A DNA stretch of 6,771 nt, taken from contig DASRKB010000151.1 in the NCBI GenBank assembly GCA_035649175.1, positions 1 to 6,771 of the forward strand, in the 5' to 3' direction. Under the pieces are notes generated by a model, which saw nothing but the letters and a program-made list of their open reading frames with translations, was not told the origin of the DNA and ran no database searches. This stretch comes from SCGC-AG-212-J23 sp035649175. Lineage in GTDB: Bacteria > Pseudomonadota > Gammaproteobacteria > Burkholderiales > SG8-39. The translations under genes were made by a program, and so were the position numbers. Positions 1 through 5,559 of this stretch are shown here, piece after piece (within the stretch, counting starts at the first letter, position 1; the number at the start of each line of letters is the position of its first letter).

Positions 1-74
1 GCGGCTCCGGTGCCATCGATGACCGTACCGTTGAGGATGAGAAGGCGGTGCGGCTGCGGAGAGCGATGTTCCAT
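1..74 (-). CDS. Amidohydrolase / N-acyl-D-amino-acid deacylase-like protein, N-terminal fragment
   Basis: Only the first 24 or so codons are in the window; the gene continues past the left edge. After about ten residues the peptide reads LLILNGTVIDGTGA. This is the opening strand of metal-dependent amidohydrolases of the D-aminoacylase/dihydroorotase type, which usually begin with an (L/V)IRNGTVIDGTG-like motif ahead of the metal-binding HxH. The family hydrolyses amide or cyclic amide bonds; the substrate cannot be told from this piece. I chose the ATG at 74 because it leaves a family-typical short leader. An in-frame ATG at 161, preceded by an AGGA-like site, would add 29 unremarkable residues. 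The AT-rich stretch at about 95-113 looks more like promoter than coding DNA. The family motif is seen directly; the exact subfamily is not determined. Confidence 0.6.
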   Translation of the reverse strand, partial: MEHRSPQPHRLLILNGTVIDGTGA

Positions 75-161
75 TGCCCGACCATAGCCGACTTGAATAC
101 AATTTTCAATATTCGGCGGGCCCCAACTACGTATAGGGCGCGCGTCAGGCTGCGCCGCCAT

Positions 162-803
162 CCTTTTCCTACTGCCCCACGTCTCGCGTTTTGACGCTTC
201 GCACTCCGGCCGACGCGTATGCAGAGACGTCGCTCAGCGGGGCCCTTACCTCGGCGGCAACGCCATAGGCACCAGCTCCGCTATTACCCCCTGCGTTACC
301 CCTTCACTGGGACAAGGAACTGACCAGCAACATGCATGAACCCTGGCTACCTCTGAAGACGAAAATGCTATCGGTGTCTGGGAAAATGGGAGATTCAGCC
401 CGAGCACGCGAGGCACCAAGCGATCGATTCAGTGCTCGCTGCTGTCGAGGTCGGCGTACCCCCACAGCGCGCAGCTCGGAGCCGATGGGCGAGTCGCACG
501 CGCTTTTGGCGCGATCGACCATAGGGGGGCGGGGGGTTTCGCGCTCGTTCCAACCTGCGGCTGGCTCGCTCGTACTAGGGCCCAACTTTTCGAATTCCAG
601 AGTGATTCGGCAAACCAGCAGCCGCAGCGAGGCTCGAAACGATCCGGCCGCAGCCTGAGAAGAAAAAGTTGGCCAAGCAAAACACCCTCCGCCTTCTCGT
701 ACAGAGGGCAGACGGGACAGACCGGACAGCCAGCCCATCGGGCGAGAGCCCTCACAGCATCCCGGTAGCAAGCACCGAAATCCGAAGGCCACCAGGGAAG
801 CCC
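162..803. other. Gene-poor stretch, no convincing gene
   Basis: Several open frames cross this stretch on both strands, but their translations are rich in Arg, Ser, Pro and Trp, show no recognisable domain, and lack a good ribosome binding site. The minus frame that carries the Fic fragment stays open to 429, but the family resemblance stops at about 804. The sequence after that may be unrelated DNA joined by a deletion or insertion. I found no tRNA, rRNA or clear insertion-sequence ends here. Confidence 0.5.
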
Positions 804-1010
804 GAGCTGGAAGACTCCAACGATATCGTGCGAGTCCTTTGGTCGCTTCTCGACGATCCGCCCTTCGAGGGCGATCTCCTTCGCCTCCTCGATTTCGAAC
901 TCCGTCCCCTCGACGTAGTTGGAGAAGTACGACCAAAGGCTCTTCAGAAACGGGCCTGCGCAGCTCCAAACATTGTTCCCGCGATAACCTAGCCCGCTTT
1001 TCTGTACGTG
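804..1010 (-). pseudogene. Fic-family protein remnant (inhibitory-helix region)
   Basis: On the minus strand, after an in-frame TGA at 1013-1011, the reading frame gives a recognisable block: PFLKSLWSYFSNYVEGTEF followed by EIEEAKEIALEGRIVEKRP and then DSHDIVGVFQL. SNYVEG fits the (S/T)xxxE(G/N) inhibitory-helix motif of Fic AMP-transferases. The following EEA...RP.DAHD-like block is also typical of the N-terminal part of such proteins. The start codon and first residues are missing. The catalytic HxFx(D/E)GNGR motif is absent: after about 804 the frame runs on into unrelated sequence up to 429. It is therefore a truncated relic, not a working enzyme. Family assignment is from memory of the motif; a protein search could change it. 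Confidence 0.55.
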
Positions 1011-1023
1011 TCATAAGTATGAC
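1010..1023. repeat. Short palindrome GTCATA-AG-TATGAC
   Basis: A perfect 6-bp inverted repeat with a 2-base centre. It lies right at the upstream limit of the Fic remnant and overlaps the in-frame TGA at 1013-1011. It could be an old operator. No function can be assigned. Confidence 0.5.
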
Positions 1024-1057
1024 GTGCCGTAGGAACGGCTCCTCCGGAGCTCTGGGC

Positions 1058-1077
1058 GTTGTTCCCGTGGGAACAAC
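1058..1077. repeat. 20-bp palindrome GTTGTTCCC-GT-GGGAACAAC
   Basis: Two perfect 9-bp arms around a 2-base centre. The form suits a dimeric regulator binding site better than a terminator: the loop is too short and no T-tract follows. A smaller dyad (GCTCC-TCC-GGAGC, about 1038-1050) sits just to its left. It may have controlled the gene whose Fic-like remains lie to the left, but this is inference. Confidence 0.6.
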
Positions 1078-1570
1078 AAAGAGGCGCTGCGCGGCCCGCC
1101 TACGCGGTGCCTACCCGGGTTGTGAGCCTGTGCACCAGGCCGCTGATCCAGCGTGCAATTACCTCGCGCAGCCCCGCTGATTGAGCGTCAGCAGTCTAGG
1201 CGAGTTCAGCCAGCCGGATCAGCAGCTGGGAATGACGCCGATGTGCCTAGTACGCAGGCCAAAGGCGGAGATGAGATCCTGGTTCAACGCGCGTTCGGGC
1301 TCGGTGGAGCGCCGCGCTATCGATCAGCGTTCAATAGACGGCTGAAGTAAAGCGCATTTCGGGAGTGAGGTTCTAAAGAGATTTTCGGATACCCCCGCCC
1401 GTACCCCAACGACCCCACACTGGGGAGCGAGTGTCGATTCCCGCGGTACCACCAACCGAGAAGATCAATCCAAGCTCTGTTTGCCCACAGGGGCCGCGCC
1501 TGCTGCTTATTTTCGAGTGATTTCGCGCCGTCAGCTACCCAATTCGGGAGTAGAAGACGGGACGGCGGCG
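1078..1570. other. Gene-poor stretch, no convincing gene
   Basis: No frame here gives a recognisable protein. A 94-codon minus frame (1601-1317) is open, but it lacks a convincing start signal and has no domain I know. Bases 1433-1454 resemble the 3' end of a tRNA (GTCGATTCCCGC followed by a CCACCA-like end), but no complete tRNA folds around it. Together with the Fic remnant, this suggests decayed accessory DNA between the amidohydrolase gene and the sigma operon. Confidence 0.5.
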
Positions 1571-1619
1571 GCGTGATACCGCGGGCATGGGGAGGGGACA
1601 ATCTCCCGCGGCATCACGC
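1571..1619. repeat. Long hairpin downstream of the sigma operon, possible terminator
   Basis: GCGTGAT-A-CCGCGGG (1571-1585) and CCCGCGG-C-ATCACGC (1605-1619) form 15-base arms with one symmetric A/C mismatch around a 19-base loop. It lies about 53 bases past the cytochrome c stop codon (1673) on the minus strand, so it may mark the 3' end of that operon. No T-tract follows on either strand, so it is not a classic intrinsic terminator. An alternative inner pairing, GGGAG with CTCCC, would compete with the long stem. Confidence 0.5.
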
Positions 1620-1672
1620 GCACGCCGGACTGCAACCACGCCCTGCCAGCATGTTCTCTAATGCTTGCGGCT

Positions 1673-2038
1673 TTAGCGGTTGCTGCAACTGGCCGTGCCT
1701 AGATAGGCGATGAGGTCGGCGCGCTCTTTCGGGTCGTCCACGCCGGCATAGGTCATCGTCGTCCCGGGCACGGTCTTGAGCGGATCGGCCAGGAACCGGT
1801 TCAAAGTTTCCTTGTTCCATACCAGCTCTGACTGCTTCATGGCCGGCGAATAGGTGAAGCCTGGGATGCTGCCAGCGCGGCGGCCGAGCAGGTCGCAATG
1901 CCGCGGCCCGACCCGGTCGTACTCAAGCGCGTGGCACGCGGCGCAGCGGGCATAAAGATGCTCGCCGCGCGCCGCGTCCGCGCCCGCCGCCGTTTCGGCA
2001 GCGAGCGCGAGCGCCACGGCTAGGGCGAGTCGCTCCAC
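1673..2038 (-). CDS. Class I c-type cytochrome, exported
   Basis: A 121-residue electron-transfer protein. Residues 1-20 (ERLALAVALALAAETAAGA after the start) form a Sec signal peptide with a hydrophobic core, so the mature protein is expected in the periplasm. Haem is attached at CAACH (Cys32, Cys35, His36). Met95 in the TTMTYAG segment is the likely sixth ligand, and DPKERADLIAYL near the end is the conserved C-terminal helix of cytochrome c2/c550-type proteins. Two further cysteines (48 and 118) might form a disulfide. I chose GTG at 2038: it directly follows the stop codon of the ferritin-like gene (TAG 2043-2041), which suggests translational coupling, and it begins the signal peptide cleanly. 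An in-frame ATG at 2101 would overlap the upstream gene and add a charged leader. It is the last gene of the sigma operon. Family call is firm; the redox partner is unknown. Confidence 0.88.
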   Translation of the reverse strand: MERLALAVALALAAETAAGADAARGEHLYARCAACHALEYDRVGPRHCDLLGRRAGSIPGFTYSPAMKQSELVWNKETLNRFLADPLKTVPGTTMTYAGVDDPKERADLIAYLGTASCSNR

Positions 2039-2040
2039 AA

Positions 2041-2613
2041 CTAGGAAACGAAAGCAACGGGCACGGGATTTTCGCCCAGCGCGTTGCGCAGGATCGCCCA
2101 ATGCATCGCCTCGTCGCCGAGGATGCTGGCCGCGGCCTTCGACAGGTCGCGGTTGCCGAACAGAGGCACGGCGCCGAGATAGGCGCTGACCGCCCCTTGC
2201 TCCAGGCTTGCGGCGAAGTGCAGCACGTCGGCCTGCACCTTCAGCCCCTCGACCGGAAAGGTGTACTTGCTCTTCGCGGCGACCGGCGTCCCGCCGAGCT
2301 TGCGCACGGTCTTGGCGAGCAGATCGGCGTGCTCCTTGTGATGTCCCTGGAACTGCAGCGCGAGCGCGAGCACCGGCTTCTGCAATAGGCCGCTCTCCGC
2401 TCCCACCTGATACGCGGCGATCGCCTCGAGCTCGGCGCCGAGCGCGGTGTTGAGAATGCGCGCGTCGCCTGCCTTGGCGTCGCCGCTCTTAGCTGCGAGG
2501 ACATCGCGGCCGGCAAGCAGCGCCACCGCGGCGCCGGACAGCACGAGTCCGGAGTGCCCCAAGAACAGGCGGCGCGCGGCGTTTGGATTGGGAATGCTGA
2601 AAAACGATGACAT
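2041..2613 (-). CDS. Ferritin-like domain protein with Tat-type signal
   Basis: A 190-residue protein of the Ferritin_2/DUF4439-like group. Residues 12-40 contain a twin-arginine motif (ARRLFLG, Arg14-Arg15) and a hydrophobic stretch ending near VLA, so Tat export to the periplasm is likely. The rest reads as a four-helix bundle with metal-ligand candidates in the expected order: Glu61/Glu63 (ELEAIAAYQ), His91/His92/Glu94/His95 (GHHKEHADLL), Glu138 (ASLEQGAVSAYL), and Glu168/His171 (GDEAMHWAILR). Family members are diiron or metal-binding proteins, often found near stress sigma factors; the reaction is mostly unknown. ATG 2613 was chosen over ATG 2625 because GGAGG lies five bases before it. 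The sigma gene ends 23 bases upstream and cytochrome c starts within two bases downstream, so the three form an operon. A shared redox role with the cytochrome is inference. Confidence 0.82.
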   Translation of the reverse strand: MSSFFSIPNPNAARRLFLGHSGLVLSGAAVALLAGRDVLAAKSGDAKAGDARILNTALGAELEAIAAYQVGAESGLLQKPVLALALQFQGHHKEHADLLAKTVRKLGGTPVAAKSKYTFPVEGLKVQADVLHFAASLEQGAVSAYLGAVPLFGNRDLSKAAASILGDEAMHWAILRNALGENPVPVAFVS

Positions 2614-2618
2614 GAAAA

Positions 2619-2623
2619 CCTCC
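2619..2623 (-). promoter_or_regulatory. Ribosome binding site of the ferritin-like gene
   Basis: GGAGG on the minus strand, five bases before ATG 2613. It overlaps the alternative upstream ATG (2625), so it decides in favour of the downstream start. Confidence 0.75.
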
Positions 2624-2636
2624 ATGGGTTACAGGA

Positions 2637-3299
2637 TCAGCGAAGATCGCCCTCGCCCGCGGCCAGCCTGGCGAATACACGGGCCACGATGCGCTCGCAG
2701 CGCTCGCCCGCGAAGGCAAAGGCTTCGTCGACGGCCAAGTCGATCTCCTGGGAGAGCGCTTCGCGCAACTGGCTACGCGCCCGGAAAAAACGTGTTCTGA
2801 CGGTCGTCTCGGGAATACCCAAGGCCGCTGCGGTCTCCTCGACCGTCATCTCTTCGATTGCGCGCAGCACGAAGACGATGCGGAATGCCTCGGGCAGCTG
2901 GTCTATCCTGGCTTCTAGCAGCCGGCGCATCTGCGCTCGTTGCGTCAGGTCTTCGGGTCCATCGTGCTCGCGCATGCAAGTCTCCTGTTCGAGCTCGTGT
3001 TCCTCGATGCCGCCGCCGCGCAGCGGTACGACTTCGGCGCGCCGCAATTGCTTCCTGCGGCGCGCCAGCGCTTCGTTCACGACGATGCGTACCAGCCAGC
3101 TCGAGAGCTCCGCCTCGCCGCGGAAACCTCCGATCGAGCGATAAACGTGCAGCCATGCTTCCTGCACCGCATCCTCAGCCTCGGCGTCGTCGCGCAGGAT
3201 CGCGCGCGCGGCGCGGAAGAGCATTCGGTTATGCGCGCGCATGAGCTGCTCGAAGCGGCCGCGGTGCGCGATGCGATGCGCAGGCATTGGAAAGGACAT
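2637..3299 (-). CDS. ECF-type RNA polymerase sigma factor
   Basis: A 220-residue group 4 (ECF) sigma factor that directs RNA polymerase to a small set of promoters. Region 2 covers about residues 15-88, with RDDAEAEDAVQEAWLHVYR (core binding and -10 recognition). Region 4 covers about 123-183, with LPEAFRIVFVLRAIEEMTVEETAAALGIPETTVRTRFFRAR, in which the helix-turn-helix reads the -35 box. A tail of about 37 residues follows (FAFAGERCERIVARVFARL). A similar FDG.RCDRIV tail is known in a proteobacterial ECF group, and Cys201 lies in it. ATG 3299 was chosen because the longer frame (to 3434) would run through the symmetric promoter element and across the divergent gene's start. The gene is divergent from GH15 and heads the ferritin-like/cytochrome c operon. 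No anti-sigma gene adjoins it. Autoregulation is supported by the promoter at 3356-3326. Confidence 0.9.
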   Translation of the reverse strand: MSFPMPAHRIAHRGRFEQLMRAHNRMLFRAARAILRDDAEAEDAVQEAWLHVYRSIGGFRGEAELSSWLVRIVVNEALARRRKQLRRAEVVPLRGGGIEEHELEQETCMREHDGPEDLTQRAQMRRLLEARIDQLPEAFRIVFVLRAIEEMTVEETAAALGIPETTVRTRFFRARSQLREALSQEIDLAVDEAFAFAGERCERIVARVFARLAAGEGDLR

Positions 3300-3325
3300 T
3301 TCGCTCTGTCTATGGTCTTGACGGG

Positions 3326-3356
3326 CATTGGATGACGCGAGCGGCGATCCCGTTCC
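3326..3356 (-). promoter_or_regulatory. ECF-type promoter of the sigma operon
   Basis: On the minus strand GGAAC (3356-3352) is followed by exactly 16 bases and then TCATCCAATG (3335-3326). GGAAC is the common -35 box of ECF sigma factors. The -10 side is identical to that of the divergent promoter. Transcription would begin at about 3318-3322, some 20 bases before the ATG at 3299. Promoter function is inferred from the motif and from its repetition. Confidence 0.75.
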
Positions 3357-3357
3357 C

Positions 3358-3388
3358 GGAACGCGCTCGGGCTCGGCTTCATCCAATG
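3358..3388 (+). promoter_or_regulatory. ECF-type promoter of the GH15 gene
   Basis: GGAAC (3358-3362), 16 bases, then TCATCCAATG (3379-3388): the exact mirror of the minus-strand promoter, with the two -35 boxes one base apart. Transcription would start at about 3394, just ahead of the AAGGAGG at 3401-3407. Function is inferred from the motif, spacing and repetition. Confidence 0.75.
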
Positions 3389-3400
3389 TGCGACACCGAA

Positions 3401-3407
3401 AAGGAGG
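3401..3407 (+). promoter_or_regulatory. Strong ribosome binding site of the GH15 gene
   Basis: AAGGAGG, a near-perfect Shine-Dalgarno sequence, seven bases before GTG 3415. It selects this GTG over the in-frame ATG at 3328, which lies inside the promoter element. Confidence 0.85.
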
Positions 3408-3414
3408 CCGTGCA

Positions 3415-5268
3415 GTGGAGTTGATCGAAGACATCGTTCCCGGCAGAGCTTTGACATCGAAGCGGGATATGAGGATCGAGGACTACGCGCTGATCGGCGA
3501 CTGCCAGAGCGCCGCGCTGGTCGCCCGCAATGGATCGATCGACTGGCTCTGCTGGCCGCGCTTCGATTCCGCCGCCTGCTTCGCCGCGTTGCTTGGAGGC
3601 CACGAGCATGGGCACTGGGGGATTGCCCCAGCGGGGCGGATCACGAGCACCCGACGTTACTATCGCCAAGACACCCTGATTCTCGAGACCGAGTTCAAGA
3701 CCGAGCACGGCGCGGCGAAGCTCATCGATTTCATGCCTGTGCGCAATGGACAGGCGAATCTCGTGCGCATCGTTGCCGGGTTGCGCGGTCGCGTAACGAT
3801 GGAAATGGAGTTGGTGCTCCGGTTTGACTACGGCGATGCCGTGCCATGGGTCACCCGAATGTCCGATGGCCAAGGAATACGCGCGATCGCAGGGCCTTGT
3901 CTCACGGTGCTCCGTTCACCGGTCCCGCTCGAGGGACGGGACCTGACGACCGTCGCAAAGTTTGAGATCAACGCGGGCGAGACGTTGCCCTTTGTTCTTT
4001 CCTATGCGCCTTCGCATCTCGCGACGCCTAGAAAGATCAGCGCGGCCGATGCGCTTGAGGAAACCGAGCGTTTCTGGCGCGAATGGGCTGGCCGCTCCAA
4101 CGTGGGTGGCGCCTGGACGGAGCCGGTGCGCCGCTCGCTTATTACGCTGAAAGCGCTCACATACGCGCCCACCGGTGGCATCGTCGCCGCTCCGACGACC
4201 TCGCTGCCCGAGAGGATCGGTGGCGTGCGCAACTGGGACTACCGCTACTGCTGGCTGCGCGATGCCACGCTTACGCTGCTCGGGCTCATGGACGCGGGTC
4301 ATTACGACGAAGCGCGCGCATGGCGCGAATGGCTGGTGCGCGCGGTGGCCGGCAGTCCGGACCAGATGCAGATCATGTATGGAATCGCTGGCGAGCGGCA
4401 TCTGCGGGAACGCAGCCTCGGCCACCTGCCGGGCTACGAGAGTTCCTCACCAGTGCGCACAGGCAATGCCGCGGCCTGCCAAAGACAGCTTGATGTCTAT
4501 GGTGAAGTCATGGACGCTCTGTACCAGGGATGCAAGGGCGGCCTCTCCCGCTACGACGTCGCCTGGGACCTGCAGCGCGCTCTGCTCCGACACCTGGAGA
4601 AAGTCTGGATGCAGCCGGACTCAGGAATGTGGGAGGTGCGAGGTCCGCTCCGGCAGTTCACCTACTCCAAGGTCATGTGCTGGGTGGCTTTCGACCGCGC
4701 AGTCAAGATGGTCGAAGGCATGGGCCTGTCCGGACCTCTGGATCACTGGCGCCGGCTTCGCCAGCAGATCCATGATGATGTCTGCCGCCAGGGAGTGAGC
4801 GATGACCGCGGCTGCTTCGTGCAGAGCTATGGCTCCGAGGAACTCGATGCTTCCCTACTGCTGATTCCGATCACCGGGTTTTTGCCGGCCAAGGACGCCC
4901 GTGTGCTTGCCACGGTAGACGCGATCCAGCGCGAGCTCACGGTCGATGGACTGGTGCAGCGATACCGCACCTGCGAGTCGATCGACGGCCTGCCGCCCGG
5001 TGAGGGCGTATTTCTCGCGTGCAGCTTCTGGCTCGTCGACAACCTGCGCATGCAGGGACGCGGCGATGAGGCGCGCGCACTGTTCGAGCGGCTCGTCGGC
5101 CTCGCCAACGACGTCGGCTTGCTTGCCGAGGAATACGATCCGCTCGCCCGGCGGCAACTGGGCAATTTCCCCCAGGCGTTTTCGCATGTCGCCCTGGTGA
5201 ACAGCGCGATGAACTTGTGCGAGGGCGCAAAGCCCGCAGAGCAGCGAGCCGAGAAAAAGGTTGTCTGA
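3415..5268 (+). CDS. Glycoside hydrolase family 15 protein (glucoamylase/trehalase-like)
   Basis: A 617-residue cytoplasmic protein, with no signal peptide visible and the usual size for bacterial GH15 enzymes. The family inverts alpha-glucosidic bonds in starch-like glucans, dextran or trehalose. An N-terminal beta-sandwich (about residues 19-225) opens with IEDYALIGDCQSAALVARNG and SIDWLCWPRFDS, typical of the bacterial 'GH15-like' group. The (alpha/alpha)6 barrel follows, with GGVRNWDYRYCWLRDAT near residues 265-280. Glu407 in GMWEVRG is the likely general acid, and Glu572/Glu573 in LLAEEYDP, followed by LGNFPQAFSHVALV, supplies the likely base. GTG 3415 was chosen on the AAGGAGG site. The gene is divergent from the ECF sigma gene and shares a symmetric promoter region with it, so it is probably under its control. 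Substrate is not resolved; trehalase is one option. Family call is firm. Confidence 0.92.
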   Translation: MELIEDIVPGRALTSKRDMRIEDYALIGDCQSAALVARNGSIDWLCWPRFDSAACFAALLGGHEHGHWGIAPAGRITSTRRYYRQDTLILETEFKTEHGAAKLIDFMPVRNGQANLVRIVAGLRGRVTMEMELVLRFDYGDAVPWVTRMSDGQGIRAIAGPCLTVLRSPVPLEGRDLTTVAKFEINAGETLPFVLSYAPSHLATPRKISAADALEETERFWREWAGRSNVGGAWTEPVRRSLITLKALTYAPTGGIVAAPTTSLPERIGGVRNWDYRYCWLRDATLTLLGLMDAGHYDEARAWREWLVRAVAGSPDQMQIMYGIAGERHLRERSLGHLPGYESSSPVRTGNAAACQRQLDVYGEVMDALYQGCKGGLSRYDVAWDLQRALLRHLEKVWMQPDSGMWEVRGPLRQFTYSKVMCWVAFDRAVKMVEGMGLSGPLDHWRRLRQQIHDDVCRQGVSDDRGCFVQSYGSEELDASLLLIPITGFLPAKDARVLATVDAIQRELTVDGLVQRYRTCESIDGLPPGEGVFLACSFWLVDNLRMQGRGDEARALFERLVGLANDVGLLAEEYDPLARRQLGNFPQAFSHVALVNSAMNLCEGAKPAEQRAEKKVV

Positions 5269-5281
5269 GAAGAAGCTTTGC

Positions 5282-5312
5282 GAAACGCAGCTCGCTGCCG
5301 GAGCATCCAATG
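5282..5312 (+). promoter_or_regulatory. Third ECF-type promoter, upstream of the CDGSH gene
   Basis: GAAAC (5282-5286), exactly 16 bases, then GCATCCAATG (5303-5312). It differs from the two divergent promoters by one base in the -35 box and one at the edge of the -10 side. Transcription would start at about 5318, just before the AAGGA site serving ATG 5332. It would give the CDGSH, flavin reductase and patatin genes their own sigma-dependent start, separate from read-through of GH15. Confidence 0.65.
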
Positions 5313-5331
5313 GGCACGAAAGGATAAAACC

Positions 5332-5553
5332 ATGGCAAGAATCGTTCGACGCACCCTCGACGAGCCCGCGATGTTCATCATCGACGGCAAGGAGCAGTGG
5401 TTCTGCAGATGCGGGCTTTCCATGAACCAGCCCTACTGCGACGGCTCGCACAAGCTCGCGAAAGGCGAAGCGCCCGGGAAGCTTTACTGGTACGACGAAG
5501 CCGGCACGCGCCACGAGGTCAAGGGCGAGTTTCCGGATATGCGGAGCTTCTAG
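5332..5553 (+). CDS. CDGSH iron-sulfur domain protein (mitoNEET-like)
   Basis: A 73-residue protein with a single CDGSH motif, CRCGLSMNQPYCDGSH. Cys25, Cys27, Cys36 and His40 are the three-Cys, one-His ligands of a redox-active, labile [2Fe-2S] cluster. No signal peptide or membrane segment is present, so it should be a soluble cytoplasmic protein. Members of the family carry electrons or clusters and respond to redox stress. ATG 5332 was chosen over the in-frame ATG at 5278 because AAGGA sits seven bases before it and the upstream start lies ahead of the promoter-like element. The next gene, a flavin oxidoreductase, begins six bases after the stop, which suggests that it may be the electron donor or acceptor (inference). 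Family call is firm. Confidence 0.93.
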   Translation: MARIVRRTLDEPAMFIIDGKEQWFCRCGLSMNQPYCDGSHKLAKGEAPGKLYWYDEAGTRHEVKGEFPDMRSF

Positions 5554-5559
5554 GCTCCC

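Larger units (their letters stand above)
3326..3388. repeat. 63-bp concentric dyad in the divergent promoter region
   Basis: Two nested perfect inverted repeats share one centre at base 3357. The outer arms are CATTGGATGA (3326-3335) and TCATCCAATG (3379-3388). The inner palindrome is CGTTCC-C-GGAACG (3351-3363). In between, CGAGCG (3338-3343) and CGCTCG (3364-3369) also complement each other, slightly off-register. The symmetry is explained by two identical promoters facing away from each other. Confidence 0.85.

Noticed and set aside
75..112. Sigma-70 promoter TTGAAA-N17-TATGGT on the minus strand before the amidohydrolase
   Set aside because: The spacing is right, but the -10 box is poor and the start would fall on the ATG itself, giving a leaderless message; too weak to list.
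304..1014. 236-codon open frame on the minus strand
   Set aside because: It is out of frame with the recognisable Fic block it overlaps, and its Arg/Ser/Pro-rich translation shows no domain.
1370..1455. A complete tRNA gene ending near 1454
   Set aside because: No 5' acceptor strand pairs with the 3' end, and no anticodon arm can be drawn.
1317..1601. 94-codon minus open frame
   Set aside because: No ribosome binding site or known domain, and it starts within the loop of the 1571-1619 hairpin.
3328..3414. ATG start of the GH15 gene at 3328
   Set aside because: It lies inside the -10 side of the opposite promoter. GTG 3415 has AAGGAGG at ideal spacing and fits the family N-terminus.
3300..3434. 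N-terminal extension of the sigma gene up to an ATG at 3434
   Set aside because: It would encode the symmetric promoter region and cross the GH15 ribosome binding site. The mirrored peptides on the two strands (VPGTGSPLASSNAR and VPGTRSGSASSNVR) are a by-product of the DNA palindrome.
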